From: Nectonema munidae
Lineage: Eukaryota > Nematomorpha > Nectonematoida > Nectonematidae
NCBI GenBank assembly: GCA_030549495.1
Contig: JAUIRK010000052.1
Coordinates: forward strand, 248,001-312,000
Length of the DNA: 64,000 bases
Direction: 5' to 3'
A program made the translations under genes and the position numbers. How positions within the stretch are numbered: position 1 is the stretch's first letter; each line of letters opens with the position of its first letter. Below the pieces are notes generated by a model. It ran no database searches, was not told where the DNA came from, and was given only the letters and a program-made list of their open reading frames with translations. Shown in pieces: positions 10,373 to 22,369 of this stretch.

Positions 10373-10830
10373 TTTTTCGAAAATTTTGTAGGTCCTTACA
10401 ATTTATCAGTTATATGTTATGAATGTGCAAAAAAAAGTGAAAAAATAATTTCATTCTTCATTTTACACGCTAAAATATAGTGAAAAATGGCAAAAATCTG
10501 CATATTATTCAAGGGGTTATAAAAAATTTTGAATTTTTTTGAAAACTAAAAATAATTGAAAAATGTAGGTAAAAGGATGCTCTTTAAGATGCGCGTGGTT
10601 TAAAATGTTTTAAAAAAAATTCTCGCATAACATTTTGTTTCAAGCATAAAATTGGGTCATTTCAAGCATAAATTTTTTTGACAAAATTGTTAAAATGAAA
10701 AAAAATATATCAAAAATAATGATTAAATTATTTTTAAATGTAAATATAAATTATATATTATATTAAAATGTAATTTCTGAAATTTAAGGGAATGGAAACT
10801 TTGTGTTCTTTCAGAAAATTTAGGTAATCT
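10373..10830. other. No gene seen
   Basis: Very AT-rich. It may be further body of the Helitron-like element or unrelated spacer; there is no coding signal. Confidence 0.35.
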
Positions 10831-10831
10831 T

Positions 10832-12060
10832 TCAGAGTTGAGATGCATACTTTGTTAAGAATGTTAAAACAGAGATCCTATCCCTTCTTTTGTATCGATA
10901 AAACATAGAAGGCAAATAAACTTGAGAAATAATGTTACCATTCTGGAAGTGGGTGCATTCATCAAAATTGAGTTTCATTCCCCATCTATTACACCTTGCA
11001 AATATTTTAATTAAATCTTGTTGTAAATTGGAGCAACCTTTCTCATTCGAAGCATTATAAATTTTGATATCATCTGCTGAAGTTAACTTTAACTTTGATA
11101 ATGTCTGAGAGAACATGAACAAGTTAAAGAGAAGGGGACCCAGGACTGATCGCTGTGGAACTCCACATAGTACAGGTTTCTCACTTGCGTGGCAACCATT
11201 CACAACTACGACTTGTTTTCTGTTGTTCAAAAATTACTTAATCCATTCAAGTAAGTTTCCTTCAATACCAAAAGAACTTATTTTGCTAATCAAATATTTG
11301 TGAGGTATAGAATCAAAGGCTTTGTGAAAATCAAGATATATTACTTCGATGACGTCATTATATTCTGGTAAATTAAGTACATCATTTTGAAACTCCATAA
11401 CAAATTTTTACAGAGAATTCTTCTGAGTCTCACAGGTCTATAATCACCCGATTTGGATATAGGTATAGTATCTGAGCAATCTTCCATACATCTAATAGCT
11501 TTTTCTTTCTTTAATTTATTTATCAAAAACAAGTTTGAGAGGAGTAGATAGAATATCAGACAACTCGCGAAGAATAAAAGGATGTAAATGATCAATTCCA
11601 GATGATTTAGATTCTTGTGATTTACTCTTTATTGGAGATTCGCTGATTTCAATAAAATAATTATTATGCGTTTCTATATCAGAAAAAACTGAAACAAAAT
11701 AATTGCTGAAAATATTAGCTTTTTCAGGATCAGATGCCACAGCTGTTCTGTCTGGTATTTTTCCCTCAATGTGCATTTTTGATTTTGTTTTTTGATTGAC
11801 ATATGCCCAAAATTTCTTTGGATTCTCGTTGTAACGTTATGGAAGATTTTTTTCCAAAACAATCTTTGATTTACGTGTTGCGCTTCATAGTGTATTTGAT
11901 ACTTTTTTATATTTTAAATAATAAAAATTATTATTCGACTTTTCAAACTTGTTTTAAAATCTTTTCTTTCTTTTGAAAAGTTTCCTTGCTTCATTATTAA
12001 TTAATGAAGTCATCAAATTTTTTAGATGTTTTCTTTAAATAAATATACTTATGAATAAGT
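10832..12060 (-). pseudogene. Non-LTR (CR1/jockey-like) LINE reverse transcriptase fragment
   Basis: Read on the minus strand, blocks occur in the order expected of a LINE ORF2. First comes a basic pre-RT segment with NPKKFWAYV-like sequence (about 11830-12060). Next is an EKANIFSNYFVSVF and GIDHLHPFIL stretch (11516-11776), then a finger/palm segment (to 11341). Last is the RT core at 10832-11230 with GVPQRSVLGPLLFNLF and the SADDIKIYN box in place of (F/Y)ADD. Frames change several times and stops intervene. The family is judged from motif style only; the EN domain and 3' end are not resolved. Sequence to about 12654 on the same strand may belong to it but is weaker. Confidence 0.8.
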
Positions 12061-14275
12061 AAGCTAAGTATAGAATAGGGATAACGTTTATCAAGTTTTC
12101 CATTTACAGATTTTAACGTTCTGTTTGTTTATCAAATCCTTGTGTGTTTCCAACCTTTGTTTGTAAATAAATTCATCTATCTTCTTCTCTTTTCTATATT
12201 TTACATTATTCTGTTTTCGTTGTAAGTTTTATCTGATCATTATTTAATCCGGTATGATATTATATCTTGTTCATTTTTAGATTTCGAAATCTCAACAACC
12301 AACCATGCATCCCTTTGGAAAGAGAGTTATTTACGCAAGAAGGTTTTTTCATCGCAACAATAAGGTCGAGAAAACTGTTTCCCGAGATGCGTGATTCAGT
12401 AGCAGGAAGCAATAGGTAGTTTCCTAACTAATTCCAGTAGTTGATCAAGAAAGTTGAAATTGACAACTGCCAGAAAATATGCTGAGAGCTATCTCGCACA
12501 TCGATTTATTTGATATAATAGTTTGAATTCCAAAGCACATACCACAAAATAATATTGTCAAAGACATGTTTACTACGTGTGAAATTAGCGGAACATTAGA
12601 AAAGCGTGCATCTACAATGTATAGTCTTCTAAAAAGGAATTTGGAGACGCTCAAATATACCTTGAGATTTCTTTGTCAAGTACAGCCCAGAAGAACAAAA
12701 TAATAAAAGTCGGTTTAATAATAAGTGGTTCCAAGTTACAGAATAAGCAACACTTGTTTGAAACACCAAAATAGACCAATCCTGTTGTTGAGTTGAGAAT
12801 CAAACTATATAAAAAAAATAATTTGAAAATATGAAAGAAAAAATTTTTCTGATGGAATCTTACAAAATAATTTAAATTACACGCTAGAACAACTTTTATT
12901 TTAAAATTCTTGACAATTCTTATTTATGTGTTATGCATACTTGTGGAAAATTTTTAAATTTTTATTATTTATAACGACATAAAAAATGAAATATTAGAAT
13001 CTGGGTTTCAGCAAAAAAATTTTGGAATGAAAAGGAATCCGTCTCTGAAAGAGTATAGGAAATCCTACACCATCGAATTTAAGCCAATCATCAAGGAAGA
13101 GAACATCACCAATATGCTAGATTGTGTACAGTCACTATACTATTTCTGAAAATTGACTACCGTATCAATTATAGACTCCAAATTATTCAGAGATGTATTC
13201 TTACCCTGGGAAGCTGAGAAAGAAGTGCTAATTTATTCATGGTGCCATAGGAACAATTAAAGTGACGTGAAGATAGCACTTTAATAGTTATTATAGGTAT
13301 AATTATTGTTGATGATTTCCATGTAATAAGGGCATTATATGCATAAAGAAATCATCTATGAAATGGCATCTATGAAAGCTATCTTGTTTCCAATTTTAGA
13401 ATTGAATTAATAGAGATGAGTTGATAGGATTCACTGAGTCCAGGCAATTTTTGCTTCCAGAAAAGGGTGATGCAAGACTGAAGATTGAGCCTCTTTAAAT
13501 CTTGGTTACTACTTTTTTGGAGGTAAAAAGGAATAATAATAATAATTGTTCTTTTATTTGTTTGTTTTAAGCAAAAGTCTTCAATCATTTGCATAACATT
13601 AGAATTCACACTTAATTAATTCAAGAACATCGTTTCCCCATTTCACATATCCTTTTTTTGTTAAACTTTCGAACTACTTCAACGTAAATAATGTATTATT
13701 GTTTATTTGCAATTTTAGAGCTTAATTTTTGAATTTTATACTATTGAAAAATGCAAACATATAAACGTCTTGCGGATACATATTTATATTCCTTCCGCAT
13801 GCAAAATGAAGTCCATTTATCAGAAGTATTGATTATTTTCTTCAACAAGAACACTTCTCCATTATATCGGTCCTAAGCCTGTCCGTAGTATAGAAGTTTT
13901 AAGTAAAAGCAGATGTTTAACAAACGGTTTCCCATTTCAAATTTATTGTTGCCGAAAAGGTTTCAAGAAATAGAAATTCTTCTTCTGTGCAAATTCCTGA
14001 AAAGAACATATCTAGCTTTAATGTTTGCATGTCATAAAAAGCGAATAGTAGAACATTATACATATACAATCAGATAAGGGGGCGTTGATCCAGCGGGCCA
14101 GGCAGTGCCCCTCTATTTTCGCTAGGTGCTTCCATTTTATTTCTCGAAAATTTTAAAGCTATTAAAAATCTACCTGCATTCATTGGTTGGAGATATCAAA
14201 GCACTTTGAACCGTAAGGCTATATGCTTGCATTATGCTTAAGATGGTTAATCACAGTTTTTGTGAATTTGTTTTT
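12061..14275. other. No supported gene; AT-rich, possibly more LINE at the left edge
   Basis: The minus strand between 12061 and 12654 may be the upstream part of the LINE, but the similarity is too weak to define. From 12660 to 14275 I see no coding block. A C/G-rich patch at 14078-14130 (gggggcgttgatccagcggg) could be a decayed MITE or SINE end. Confidence 0.3.
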
Positions 14276-14690
14276 AAGAGTTGGGAGCCTTGGGGATCGA
14301 ACCAGTGACCTTCAACTGTTAAGCTGATAGGTACACCCAGTGCCCGCGCTACCTATATAATTTTGGGGCACGTGCCCCCCCCCCTGTATTAATCTTTGCC
14401 CCCCTAAAATTTTTGGTTTTGCCCCATGCACTTTTTAAAGGAAAAATAAATAAGCAAAAATTGTACACAATAATCTTATATAAATGCTGGTGTATGTGTA
14501 TGTATAATATGAGATTTCTATAGGTTTTTATACAGAAGTACTTCATGCTTTTCAGCAAAGTAATATAGGATATAAAGTAATATAGGAAATAAATTTTTTG
14601 CAAATGTGTTTCTTTGCCCCATTTCAGCCCCCCTTGAAATTTTGCTTTAGCGCGGGCACTGGGTACACCCGAACAACCATTGAGGTGTGT
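14276..14690 (-). mobile_element. tRNA-derived SINE, split by a hAT MITE
   Basis: On the minus strand, joining the flanks of the inserted MITE gives a tRNA-like head. It has a TGGTTGTTCGGGTG A-box-like segment and a perfect B box (GGTTCGATCCCC). The head differs from the SINE at 2575-2721, so it may be a second SINE family. The split point is exactly the ggtacacc octamer duplicated by the MITE. Confidence 0.5.
14338..14661. mobile_element. hAT-type MITE, 324 bp, with perfect TSD
   Basis: Perfect 14-bp terminal inverted repeats CAGTGCCCGCGCTA lie at both ends, with the identical octamer ggtacacc immediately outside (14330-14337 and 14662-14669). An internal ggggcacgtgcccc palindrome follows the left end. 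The 8-bp duplication and CAGTG end place it with hAT. It has no coding capacity, and it inserted into a tRNA-like SINE. Confidence 0.9.
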
Positions 14691-14879
14691 TGAAATTTTT
14701 TTCTCAACTAGAGGCTTCAAATTTTTTCACTTTTTAGCTTCTTCTTTTTTTTGAAAAAAAATTAGACCCTTTGTACCACCCCATTTTTTATTCTTCGCTC
14801 TCATTTAAAAAGAGGATCACATTTCTTATAAGTAAGGTATTTTGATGAAAAGATCGAGGAGCTTTAAAATATAATACTT

Positions 14880-15010
14880 TCGCATGGACAAAATAAAGGT
14901 AAAGGAACCTTGGTCCTTGGCTTCTCGAGTAAAGAAGGCTTGATGCAGGATCGAATCCAAGACCATGTTGGTATCGAAGCGAGACAAAATAAACTTCCTA
15001 TGCAAGCGTA
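14880..15010 (-). mobile_element. tRNA-derived SINE, diverged copy
   Basis: The minus strand contains GGATTCGATCCTGCATCAAG, matching the B box and following region of the SINE at 2575-2721, and a tail near aaggttcctttacctttatt. Considerably diverged. Confidence 0.55.
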
Positions 15011-15555
15011 TTGCATCCAATCATATTATCATATCAGCTTTATTTTCAAAAGTGTTACAGTCAAAATGTAAAAATTATAAGAAAAAAAAAATAAAATGAT
15101 GTGAAAATTACAAAACTCTACATTTAAAAAAGCAAATATAGCTTCTGAGGGTTGAATGACAAAGGCCAAAAATAGCCGCTAGGAGATGCCAACCTGGATG
15201 CAATATTCTTCAGAGCACAGGAAATATAATATAAGGAGTATAGAGAAAGCTAAAATGGCGAGAATATTCTAAAGGAGTTCATAATCAAACCAGGGTGATG
15301 TATTTTGCTAAATTCACAGAGTAGATATAAAATTACAATAATGAATAAAGGCTACAAACAATTAAAGAGATGCTGACATTGATAGTCATGATGTTGACAC
15401 TTTTAAAAATCAGTAAAAAAAAACTTTTAGCTAAATACTTCAATAATGCATGAGTTTTTTTTTGAAACAAAAGTTATAATATTTTTCCTCTTGCACTCAC
15501 TTACTTCGTTTGAACACAAATATTTATGATACTCTAGTTTTTTTTTATACAATTT

Positions 15556-15668
15556 TAATAGGTCTTTTTGGTTTTGGCCATTTTGGTTTTTTTTGCCGTT
15601 TTGGTTTTGGCCGTTTTGGTTTTTTGCCGTTTTGGTTTTGGCCGTTTTGGTTTTTGGCCGTTTTGACC
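15556..15668. repeat. Short minisatellite, gccgttttggttttggcc type
   Basis: Repeats of gccgttttggtttt(t)ggcc and ttttggttttttgccg make up about six related half-units of 17-20 bp. The opposite strand is open and reads an Asn/Lys/Pro-rich pattern (QNGKKPKRPKP), but this follows from the repeat and is not evidence of a gene. Confidence 0.85.
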
Positions 15669-16490
15669 AGGAACCTTTTAACTAGGTTATTTAAATTTGA
15701 AAATTTGGAAAACCTTTGAAAATTCAAAGTTAAATCAGATATAAAAATAATTGTAAAATTTAGTTAATTTAATTTGATGAATATTATTATAAATGTTTTT
15801 TAGGTACTTTTTTTCACTTGAGAAATTTTTTTATTAACTTTTTGTAACTAGTTCATTCAACTGATTTTTGAGTTAGTATAATTTTATGATAAGCACAAAA
15901 TAGTCAAAGAAAACTCTTTTCACTGCATGTTATTTCAACACAAAGTTTAACATATTCACCGTTTTGAAATTATTTTTTTATAAAAAATTCTGTTAAAAGC
16001 ATATTTATCAACATAAATTTTTTTGATAACATCAGAAGTCAATATGCAAATAATATTAATGTAAGTTATGCCCAAAAGTGAAGTTTTAATATTGAGGAAG
16101 TTTGATGTACTATTTTTATCTTTGAAATTCTCAAAATAGAAATTGAACATATGGATAACTGAAATATATTAAGAATGTTTTTGAAACTTTCAAACAAGTC
16201 ATGCTCCAGCACTGATAATTTTATTATCTAATGATTAATTTTTATCGGAAAAATATAAGATCGAGTTTCCATTCCAAAAAACTCCACTTATTTGTCACCA
16301 AGAATACCAAATGAAATAGTTTCATCTTTAAAAAGTTTTGTTCTACAAAAAATAATACTTGAAATCAATAACTCAACATATCTGTCATTGAAAGCTGATG
16401 GAACATAAGATATAAGTGGAAAAGAATGCCTGTAAATTGTAAGTAGTTTAATGGGGTGCTCATTTTCATTGATTCTTTTTCTTTTGTGTA
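15669..16490. other. No gene seen
   Basis: AT-rich stretch before the intron-bearing hAT transposase. The 5' part of that transposase could begin within it, but no recognisable motif was seen. Confidence 0.3.
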
Positions 16491-17400
16491 AGGTGCTGAG
16501 ATTTTTGAAAGGAAAGACCGTAAAGGAAGCATTAATTAGCATGGTCTATCTGAAAGAATGTGATGCATCTTCTATCAGCACCGCAATTCTAGACATTCTT
16601 GATGAGTGTAAAATTCAAAAACACAAAATTATGAATCAATGCTATGATAGCGCTTACGTAATGTCAGGTAATATTTTTCTACCAGTACTTATAGATGAAA
16701 AATGATATCTTAACAGGCAAGAAAAATGGAGTCCAAGAAAAAATCAGTGAAGCACTTGAAAGCTACATTCCTTATATTCATTGTATAAACCATCAGCTTC
16801 ACTAAGTTATCACTGCATCTTTCCCTCATATAAAGCATATTGAATTTCTTTTATCATTAATGACCAGGCTTTACAAGTTCACGAAAAAGATTAAAGTTAA
16901 AATTCTCTACGATGAAGCCTTACAATTGATTCTAGAGGAATTTGACAACAGGTTTGGTTTTCGACAAATGTTCATCCTTTTAATTCTTTTTTCAGGTTTA
17001 ATGAAAGAAACTGCACAATAATGAAATCACTTTCATATTTATCTTCTGAAAGTGTAGGATTTTTGGAATATGAAAAACTGAAACCTTTTATATCCCACCT
17101 ACAAAATATATCTCAGCAGATTTTTTTGGAACTTAAAGTTGGAAAAGAATATATTAAAAAAAAGATACAGAAGGAATCTAACGTTATTGATGTTTTTGAA
17201 GTACTCGAAGCAGTTAAAGAAGCATTTCCTAACATAATAAACTATATGAAGGTATTTTAAAGCAATTTTGTATTATGTAAAATGACTCTTATTCTCCTTC
17301 AGGCCTTTTTACGGTAGGTTCGAGTACAGCAGTTTGTGAAAAAAGTTTTTCAACCTTGAACAGAATTATGACCCTTCTTAGAAAATCCTTGTCTCCGTCT
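16491..17400 (+). pseudogene. hAT transposase-derived gene fragment with short introns
   Basis: The catalytic-core piece carries QCYDSAYVMSG, then KKNGVQEKISEAL and YIHCINHQLH, the conserved middle of hAT transposases. The C-terminal hATC block reads TVGSSTAVCEKSFSTLNR. Three short segments with GT...AG ends interrupt it: 16668-16716 (49 bp) and 16952-16995 (44 bp), both of which restore the reading frame, and 17252-17302 (51 bp), after which the frame is off. Introns this small inside a transposase-like gene suggest it was once spliced and expressed. An in-frame stop after HQLH and the frame problem near the hATC block argue it is now dead. No terminal repeats were found. Confidence 0.7.
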
Positions 17401-18711
17401 AGAACAGTCTTTCTTAACGGGTGGGGAATGGTGATGTTGCCTAAAATGGGGAATTCCATCTGTTTGTGTCGCCTAAAAAATCAATATTTTAAAATTAGCC
17501 CAGTCTTGAATATAAGTTGGCGTAAGCACACACAGCACTATCATCATTCAGATTGCTTCCTTATTCACAATCTACTTATTGAATGCTAACACAGTGAGTG
17601 AGCCTTAGTTAGTTATTATTTTATTCATTCGCTTTCTCCCATCACTGACATATTTCATCATTTTGCCTATCTATCAAGCATTTGTTTTGCTTTTAATCAA
17701 GTTTTTTCCTTTGCATTTAAATTTATCTAAGCATTCCTCTTTGTTTTACGATTTGCCTCACTTTAACATTTTTTAAACTTATTATGCTCACCCCAAAAAT
17801 TTTTGATAAAAATTATTTAATTTTATGTATTTTTATTAAGGGTGGTAACGATTAATTTATTTTTAATAGTTAATTTTTTTTATATTAACGATTAATTCAT
17901 AGTTAATTTCGATTAAATCAAAACATCAGTACATTTGTGAACAAATTAATTTAACAAAATATCTTTCATTTGAAAATTAAATTTAAGGAGTGTACATTTT
18001 CTCTTATAAACGTTGGCAGCATCTTCAATATTATCTTCATCTAACAATTTTAAACCAAAATGATTATGTAATTTCCAGAGAATCTTTCATATATATTAAT
18101 TAGTAGTCTTTCATATATATTAATTTTTTTTTCTTTAGCCAATATTATATTTATTGAGATAGTCCCAAAAATAAAATATAATCTGATTAATAATAATTTA
18201 TAAGTGAGAGTGGACGCCATCATGGTCGTCGTTAATTATGAATCTTGGGGATACCTGATTAATAATCCTGGATATTAATATAGTAATGCATGAACATCAT
18301 TTACGTAGGATCTCTAAAGGGTTGGATTTATGAATTATATTACTTTGACTTGTACAATATACTTCTTCACTTCAGTTTAAATTTAAGATGTTATACAGCG
18401 GGAAGCCTGTTAAAGAAATTCTCATTTGCCCTTGCCTACTTTTGTAACTACTACCTCTCTTTCTTTTCATTAAGTGAGCAACAGACTTGATAAATGGATT
18501 TGCCATATGATAGCTAATGGCAAATATTATGAATTCAGCAGTATAAACTAGACGAAATGTTGGAAATAGAGACGTTTAGCCGCTCTAGTTCATTTCTTGA
18601 ACATGACAAGTTAGATATCTCTAAATTTCATAATATTTTGCTAAAGTCTTTGCACAGGTGTACAGAAAATAGATACTACTAATATCATCATTTCAATTAT
18701 TATTTGATAGG
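17401..18711. other. No gene; possible hAT end at ~17403 and TA-rich spacer
   Basis: At 17405 a CAGTCTTTCTTAACGGGTGG start resembles Charlie-type hAT ends, but no partner end was found. Near 17845-17930 there are repeats of cgattaattt/agttaattt. Nothing coding was found up to the receptor gene; an upstream untranslated exon of that gene could lie here unseen. Confidence 0.35.
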
Positions 18712-19572
18712 ATGAAAGATACACTCACGATTATAGAAATAACATTGTACATCATCTCAATTCCCTTGAATGCCATGATCAACATCCTCTACTTCTACAC
18801 TTTGATTCTGAGGAACCCGTTCAACTTGCTCCTCAATTTGTGCTTTCTCGTGGAAACGATGAAAAATTTGACAATGCTGATCTTGATCATCATTGTTCCA
18901 TCGTCGCAAACCATGCAGTTCTACTGTGGTGTGACTTTGTTTATAGATCAATACGTGAATTCTCTAAAGATTTACACGATATCAACATTGTGCGTAGTTC
19001 AATGCATCAAGACGTTCAAATTGCATGTTTTCCGCGAAATACTCACTTGGAAAAATAGTTACATACTGTACACAACACAAGCCACTTTTTCGCTCGTTTT
19101 ATGGGGAGCACCATTGCTCTATTTATGGAGGAAGGATCGTGTGACATTCAATACACAGCAAGAATGCCTGAATCCATACGTTCAAGATTTCTCGAAATAC
19201 AAAATCGCCATCATACTCCTACCAATTCTCGTAATGCTACTTGCTAACGTCCTCTCCCTATTCAAAATAATGAGGATGAATAGTATTGCTTCTTTCAGTG
19301 GCATGGCAAAAAGGAAGAATAGGCAAGCCTTCAAGCCCCTACTCTTCTTCAGCATCCTATGCAGTGTGAACTCCTTCATTTTTGTGTTCTATTATGGAAG
19401 CTCGGAAAAACAGAAAAATGAATTCCTCGAGCAAAAATACTTCCATATCTTATTCCTAGTGGTTGATCTCTTCTTTCCTATCATTCTCTTTTTAGTTAGC
19501 ACGAGTTTCAGAGACGCATTCAACATTTTAACAAGAAGTATCATTCAGAAAATGTCAAGAGAGCTTTCCTAG
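18712..19572 (+). CDS. Seven-transmembrane receptor, rhodopsin-like GPCR, 286 aa
   Basis: A single open frame encodes seven hydrophobic spans at about residues 7-33, 37-62, 73-100, 117-138, 163-187, 207-228 and 243-266, as expected of a plasma-membrane GPCR. Cys72 at the start of span 3 and Cys152 in the second extracellular loop fit the conserved disulfide. Span 7 has FFPIILFLV where NPxxY would stand, followed by the usual amphipathic FRDAF helix 8. The DRY motif after span 3 is absent (QCIKTFK). The ligand is not predictable; the family looks lineage-specific. Base composition is clearly less AT-rich than the surroundings, supporting constraint. The N-terminus is very short. The ATG follows 'gatag', which could instead be a splice acceptor, so an upstream exon is possible. 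An AATAAA lies about 30 bases after the stop. Confidence 0.8.
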   Translation: MKDTLTIIEITLYIISIPLNAMINILYFYTLILRNPFNLLLNLCFLVETMKNLTMLILIIIVPSSQTMQFYCGVTLFIDQYVNSLKIYTISTLCVVQCIKTFKLHVFREILTWKNSYILYTTQATFSLVLWGAPLLYLWRKDRVTFNTQQECLNPYVQDFSKYKIAIILLPILVMLLANVLSLFKIMRMNSIASFSGMAKRKNRQAFKPLLFFSILCSVNSFIFVFYYGSSEKQKNEFLEQKYFHILFLVVDLFFPIILFLVSTSFRDAFNILTRSIIQKMSRELS

Positions 19573-19602
19573 GTGATTGCATGAAAAAAGAGGTAACAAT
19601 AA

Positions 19603-19608
19603 AAAATC
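19603..19608 (+). terminator. Candidate polyadenylation signal of the receptor gene
   Basis: An AATAAA hexamer lies roughly 30 bases downstream of the receptor stop codon at 19572, in a suitable position for 3' end formation. Position alone supports it. Confidence 0.4.
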
Positions 19609-19619
19609 ATCTTCATTAT

Positions 19620-21192
19620 TCTTTATTTCAAAAAAATACTGACCAAACTTGAAATCAACATGCTTACACTAGCAAAACAAAATAACAGCCATATATAGAG
19701 TAGAGTACAGTATATATAGAGAGATTAAAAAGAGATATTGTACAATCTTTTAATATTCAAATATATCAAATATAAAATTAGACATTTAACAAAATTACTG
19801 ATAACATTTTTTACTGTATCATATGGTGACAAGAAAAAGTGAACAGCAACATCTGAATGAAAGGAACTCGTTTCTTTGAGAGCGGATAGAAGGATTACAA
19901 CAAACAACAAACTTTTGGAAAAGCAAGCAAAAAAAAAGAGAAAAAAAAGGATATTTTGATTAAATTAAATAAATATTCATGCTTTTCAAATCATTGACAT
20001 ATCTTAATAGATGGAAACAACGCCACGAAAAGAATTCTCATACACTTAAATAGTAATGTAAATTAATTAGACAACCTTATTTAGGATGAAAGAGTGAGCA
20101 TAGTAATTGCTTTTAAAGAAAACTTTAAGAGAAAAATAAGCAAGTGGAGACTATGGGATTTTTGTGGGTGTGTACATGCAAGTAGAAAAATTTGGGATTC
20201 ACACGTTCTAGTTTTTTTTCTTTCCAGCCAACAAGGCGGTAGAGGAAGAAGTCACTTTTTCTTTTATCCTGAAATAGCGAATGAATAATACAGTAAAGTT
20301 TGCAAGAAAGTCTAAACACATAAAAATATCTGCTCCAAAAACTACATTTAAAATATTTAAACAAAATTCTCACTTTCAGCTTAGACTAATAAGGGTCAAA
20401 CAATAAGCTTACAAAAATTAAAGTAATATTTGTTAAAAGTTAAAAAAAAAATCTTCTTTGACTTCTAACTTTTATTAAATGCCGACTCCTGCTATCTCTA
20501 AAAAAATATCAGATTGAACTAACTGCCGACTCTGTCTTTTTGAGGAAATGACTTTGCTTTCATATGGCAACTTATTACACCTATTATAAACATGTCTTAT
20601 ACCGATGTTCTTTGCTTCATTAGCATATTTACTAGTTTTGTGAGATGTGTAAAAACACAAACAATGAATGTGATCATCATTAATTTTTTTAATGAAAATC
20701 ATAGACAATAACAATAAATATCCTTTCAGAAATTTTTTGGCGAAAATTAAAAAAAAAAAAAGCGCTAAAAATGATTCCCAAACTTACTACACCTTTGAAA
20801 ATTTTGTCTCCAATTACTTCCATCCTCGTTACAAAAAATGTTAGAAAGTAAAAGATAGAAGAATGAAAGATCGCTTTCGCCTCCCTACAAAACTGGAAAA
20901 CGGATGACTTGTTATAAATCAGGGAATAAGATAATTATCAATAATAATTAAATAATAATAATTGAAAAGTTCGGAAGTAATGCTTTTTTCAATTTTAAAA
21001 TTCTTACTTGTATTTACTTCGAATTTATATTCCTTATTTTGTTTTTATAACTATGATAAACCTTTTCATTTTTTTCTTAGAATGAGAATAAAACACAAAA
21101 TTGTTATTTTGTACTTAGATGTCGTTAAAATAATTTAAATATTTTGTAGAAATAATATTTCAAAAGCGTATTCATCTATCAATTATCTGAAA
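19620..21192. other. No gene seen
   Basis: AT-rich intergenic DNA between the receptor and a hAT remnant. Short open frames on both strands have no recognisable content. Confidence 0.35.
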
Positions 21193-21742
21193 CAGGGGTG
21201 CCAATCTAAAATCACTCGCTCTTGCTGTCCGGATAAATCCCAAGGGTTCAAAAGACACACATACTCATAATTTGAAACCAAGAGTAACAGAATGAATTAT
21301 TATACAAAAAGCATTGAAAAGGCATGAATCGAGTTTTTATTCTTAATTTTTCTTTTACGATTTCCTAGAAAATTGTCTGCCATCGCAACATCTTTCTGAT
21401 CAGTTGTTTTTCTGTTCTTTGACTTATGATTATTCATTACGCAAAAATTTTGCTTACAAAGATAATTCTAGAAAACATATATAGCATTTTTAAAGCCAAT
21501 GACGTTATTTTCGGATATTTAGAAATAAGATAATAAATTTATAAAATCAATTAATTCTGTTGTAAAAAATTTGGTTTTCATCAGAGTCAGCTGCAAATCT
21601 AAGGGTAATTCTGATGCATCGACTGTAAAAATGGAAAACTCAAGGTTCAACTCATTGAAAATTTTCTCAAAAATACTCAGGCACAGCAGTGTAACTTTTA
21701 GCGGGCCTAATGCAATCCACGGGCGTGTGCTTGACACCCCTG
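21193..21742 (-). mobile_element. hAT (Charlie/GTF2IRD2-like) remnant, ~550 bp
   Basis: The ends are CAGGGGTGCCAATCT and, inverted, CAGGGGTGTCAAGCA, matching at 11 of the first 12 bases. On the minus strand the internal frame 21519-21737 reads FNELNLEFSIFTVDASELPL and then LQLTLMKTKF. This resembles the segment just before the hATC domain in GTF2IRD2/ZBED-type hAT transposases, where a 'PF.VD...LP..LQ.ELI.LK' pattern is usual. The flanking octamers do not match, so the insertion is old or the edge is off by some bases. It is an internally deleted copy. Confidence 0.6.
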
Positions 21743-22369
21743 ATATTTCTGATTTTGTTTGCGAGACTCCATAGAGAAGGGTTTCATTACGTTTGTGAGC
21801 AAAAATAAGTGTTGTATAAGACTATAAGTGTTAAAAACAAATTTAGGAGGGTATTTGACCAATTTTTTTATGAACTTTCAAAAAAAATTTCAAGAAAAGA
21901 TACGCAATCATTACGTTAGACAAAAATTATAGAGGTAGAGGAGTTATAGGGGGCAATTTATAATAAATGAATGTTTTACCATGTAGAAATTTTAAGTTTA
22001 CAAAGTGAGACAAAGCAACTATAGGGGAAGGGGCTTGTGTCCCTAAATAGAATAAATACTGCTCTGAATATAAAAAATAACATTGCGTCATCCATGAATG
22101 ACGTTCAAATAAAAATCTCTAAATTTGTCCGCTCTCAATGATTACATCTGATTCTAAATTATATATAAAATTACTCCTCCTCTCCTCCTTTACCTTGGGA
22201 CGTGATTAGGTTTCATGATGTGAGATTCAGTTAGCAATTAGTCAAAATACTCATTCATTTGATAAGATTGAATACTTTTTAGTAGTTCAATCTTAAATAG
22301 ATTTGAACGCAAGTTAAAATTAACTATTAAAGTTAGAAAAATCTCGCGTTGAGATCATTGAAGTTTTAA
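21743..22369. other. No gene seen
   Basis: AT-rich spacer with nothing I can support. Confidence 0.35.

Noticed and set aside
14276-14337. A functional tRNA gene
   Set aside because: There is a B box but the cloverleaf is interrupted by a MITE and the stems do not pair well. A SINE fits better.
14349-14720. Minus-strand 123-residue frame
   Set aside because: It lies almost wholly within the hAT MITE and is an accident of its GC-rich ends.
15545-15727. Lys/Pro/Asn-rich small basic protein
   Set aside because: The pattern comes directly from the short tandem repeat at 15556-15668.
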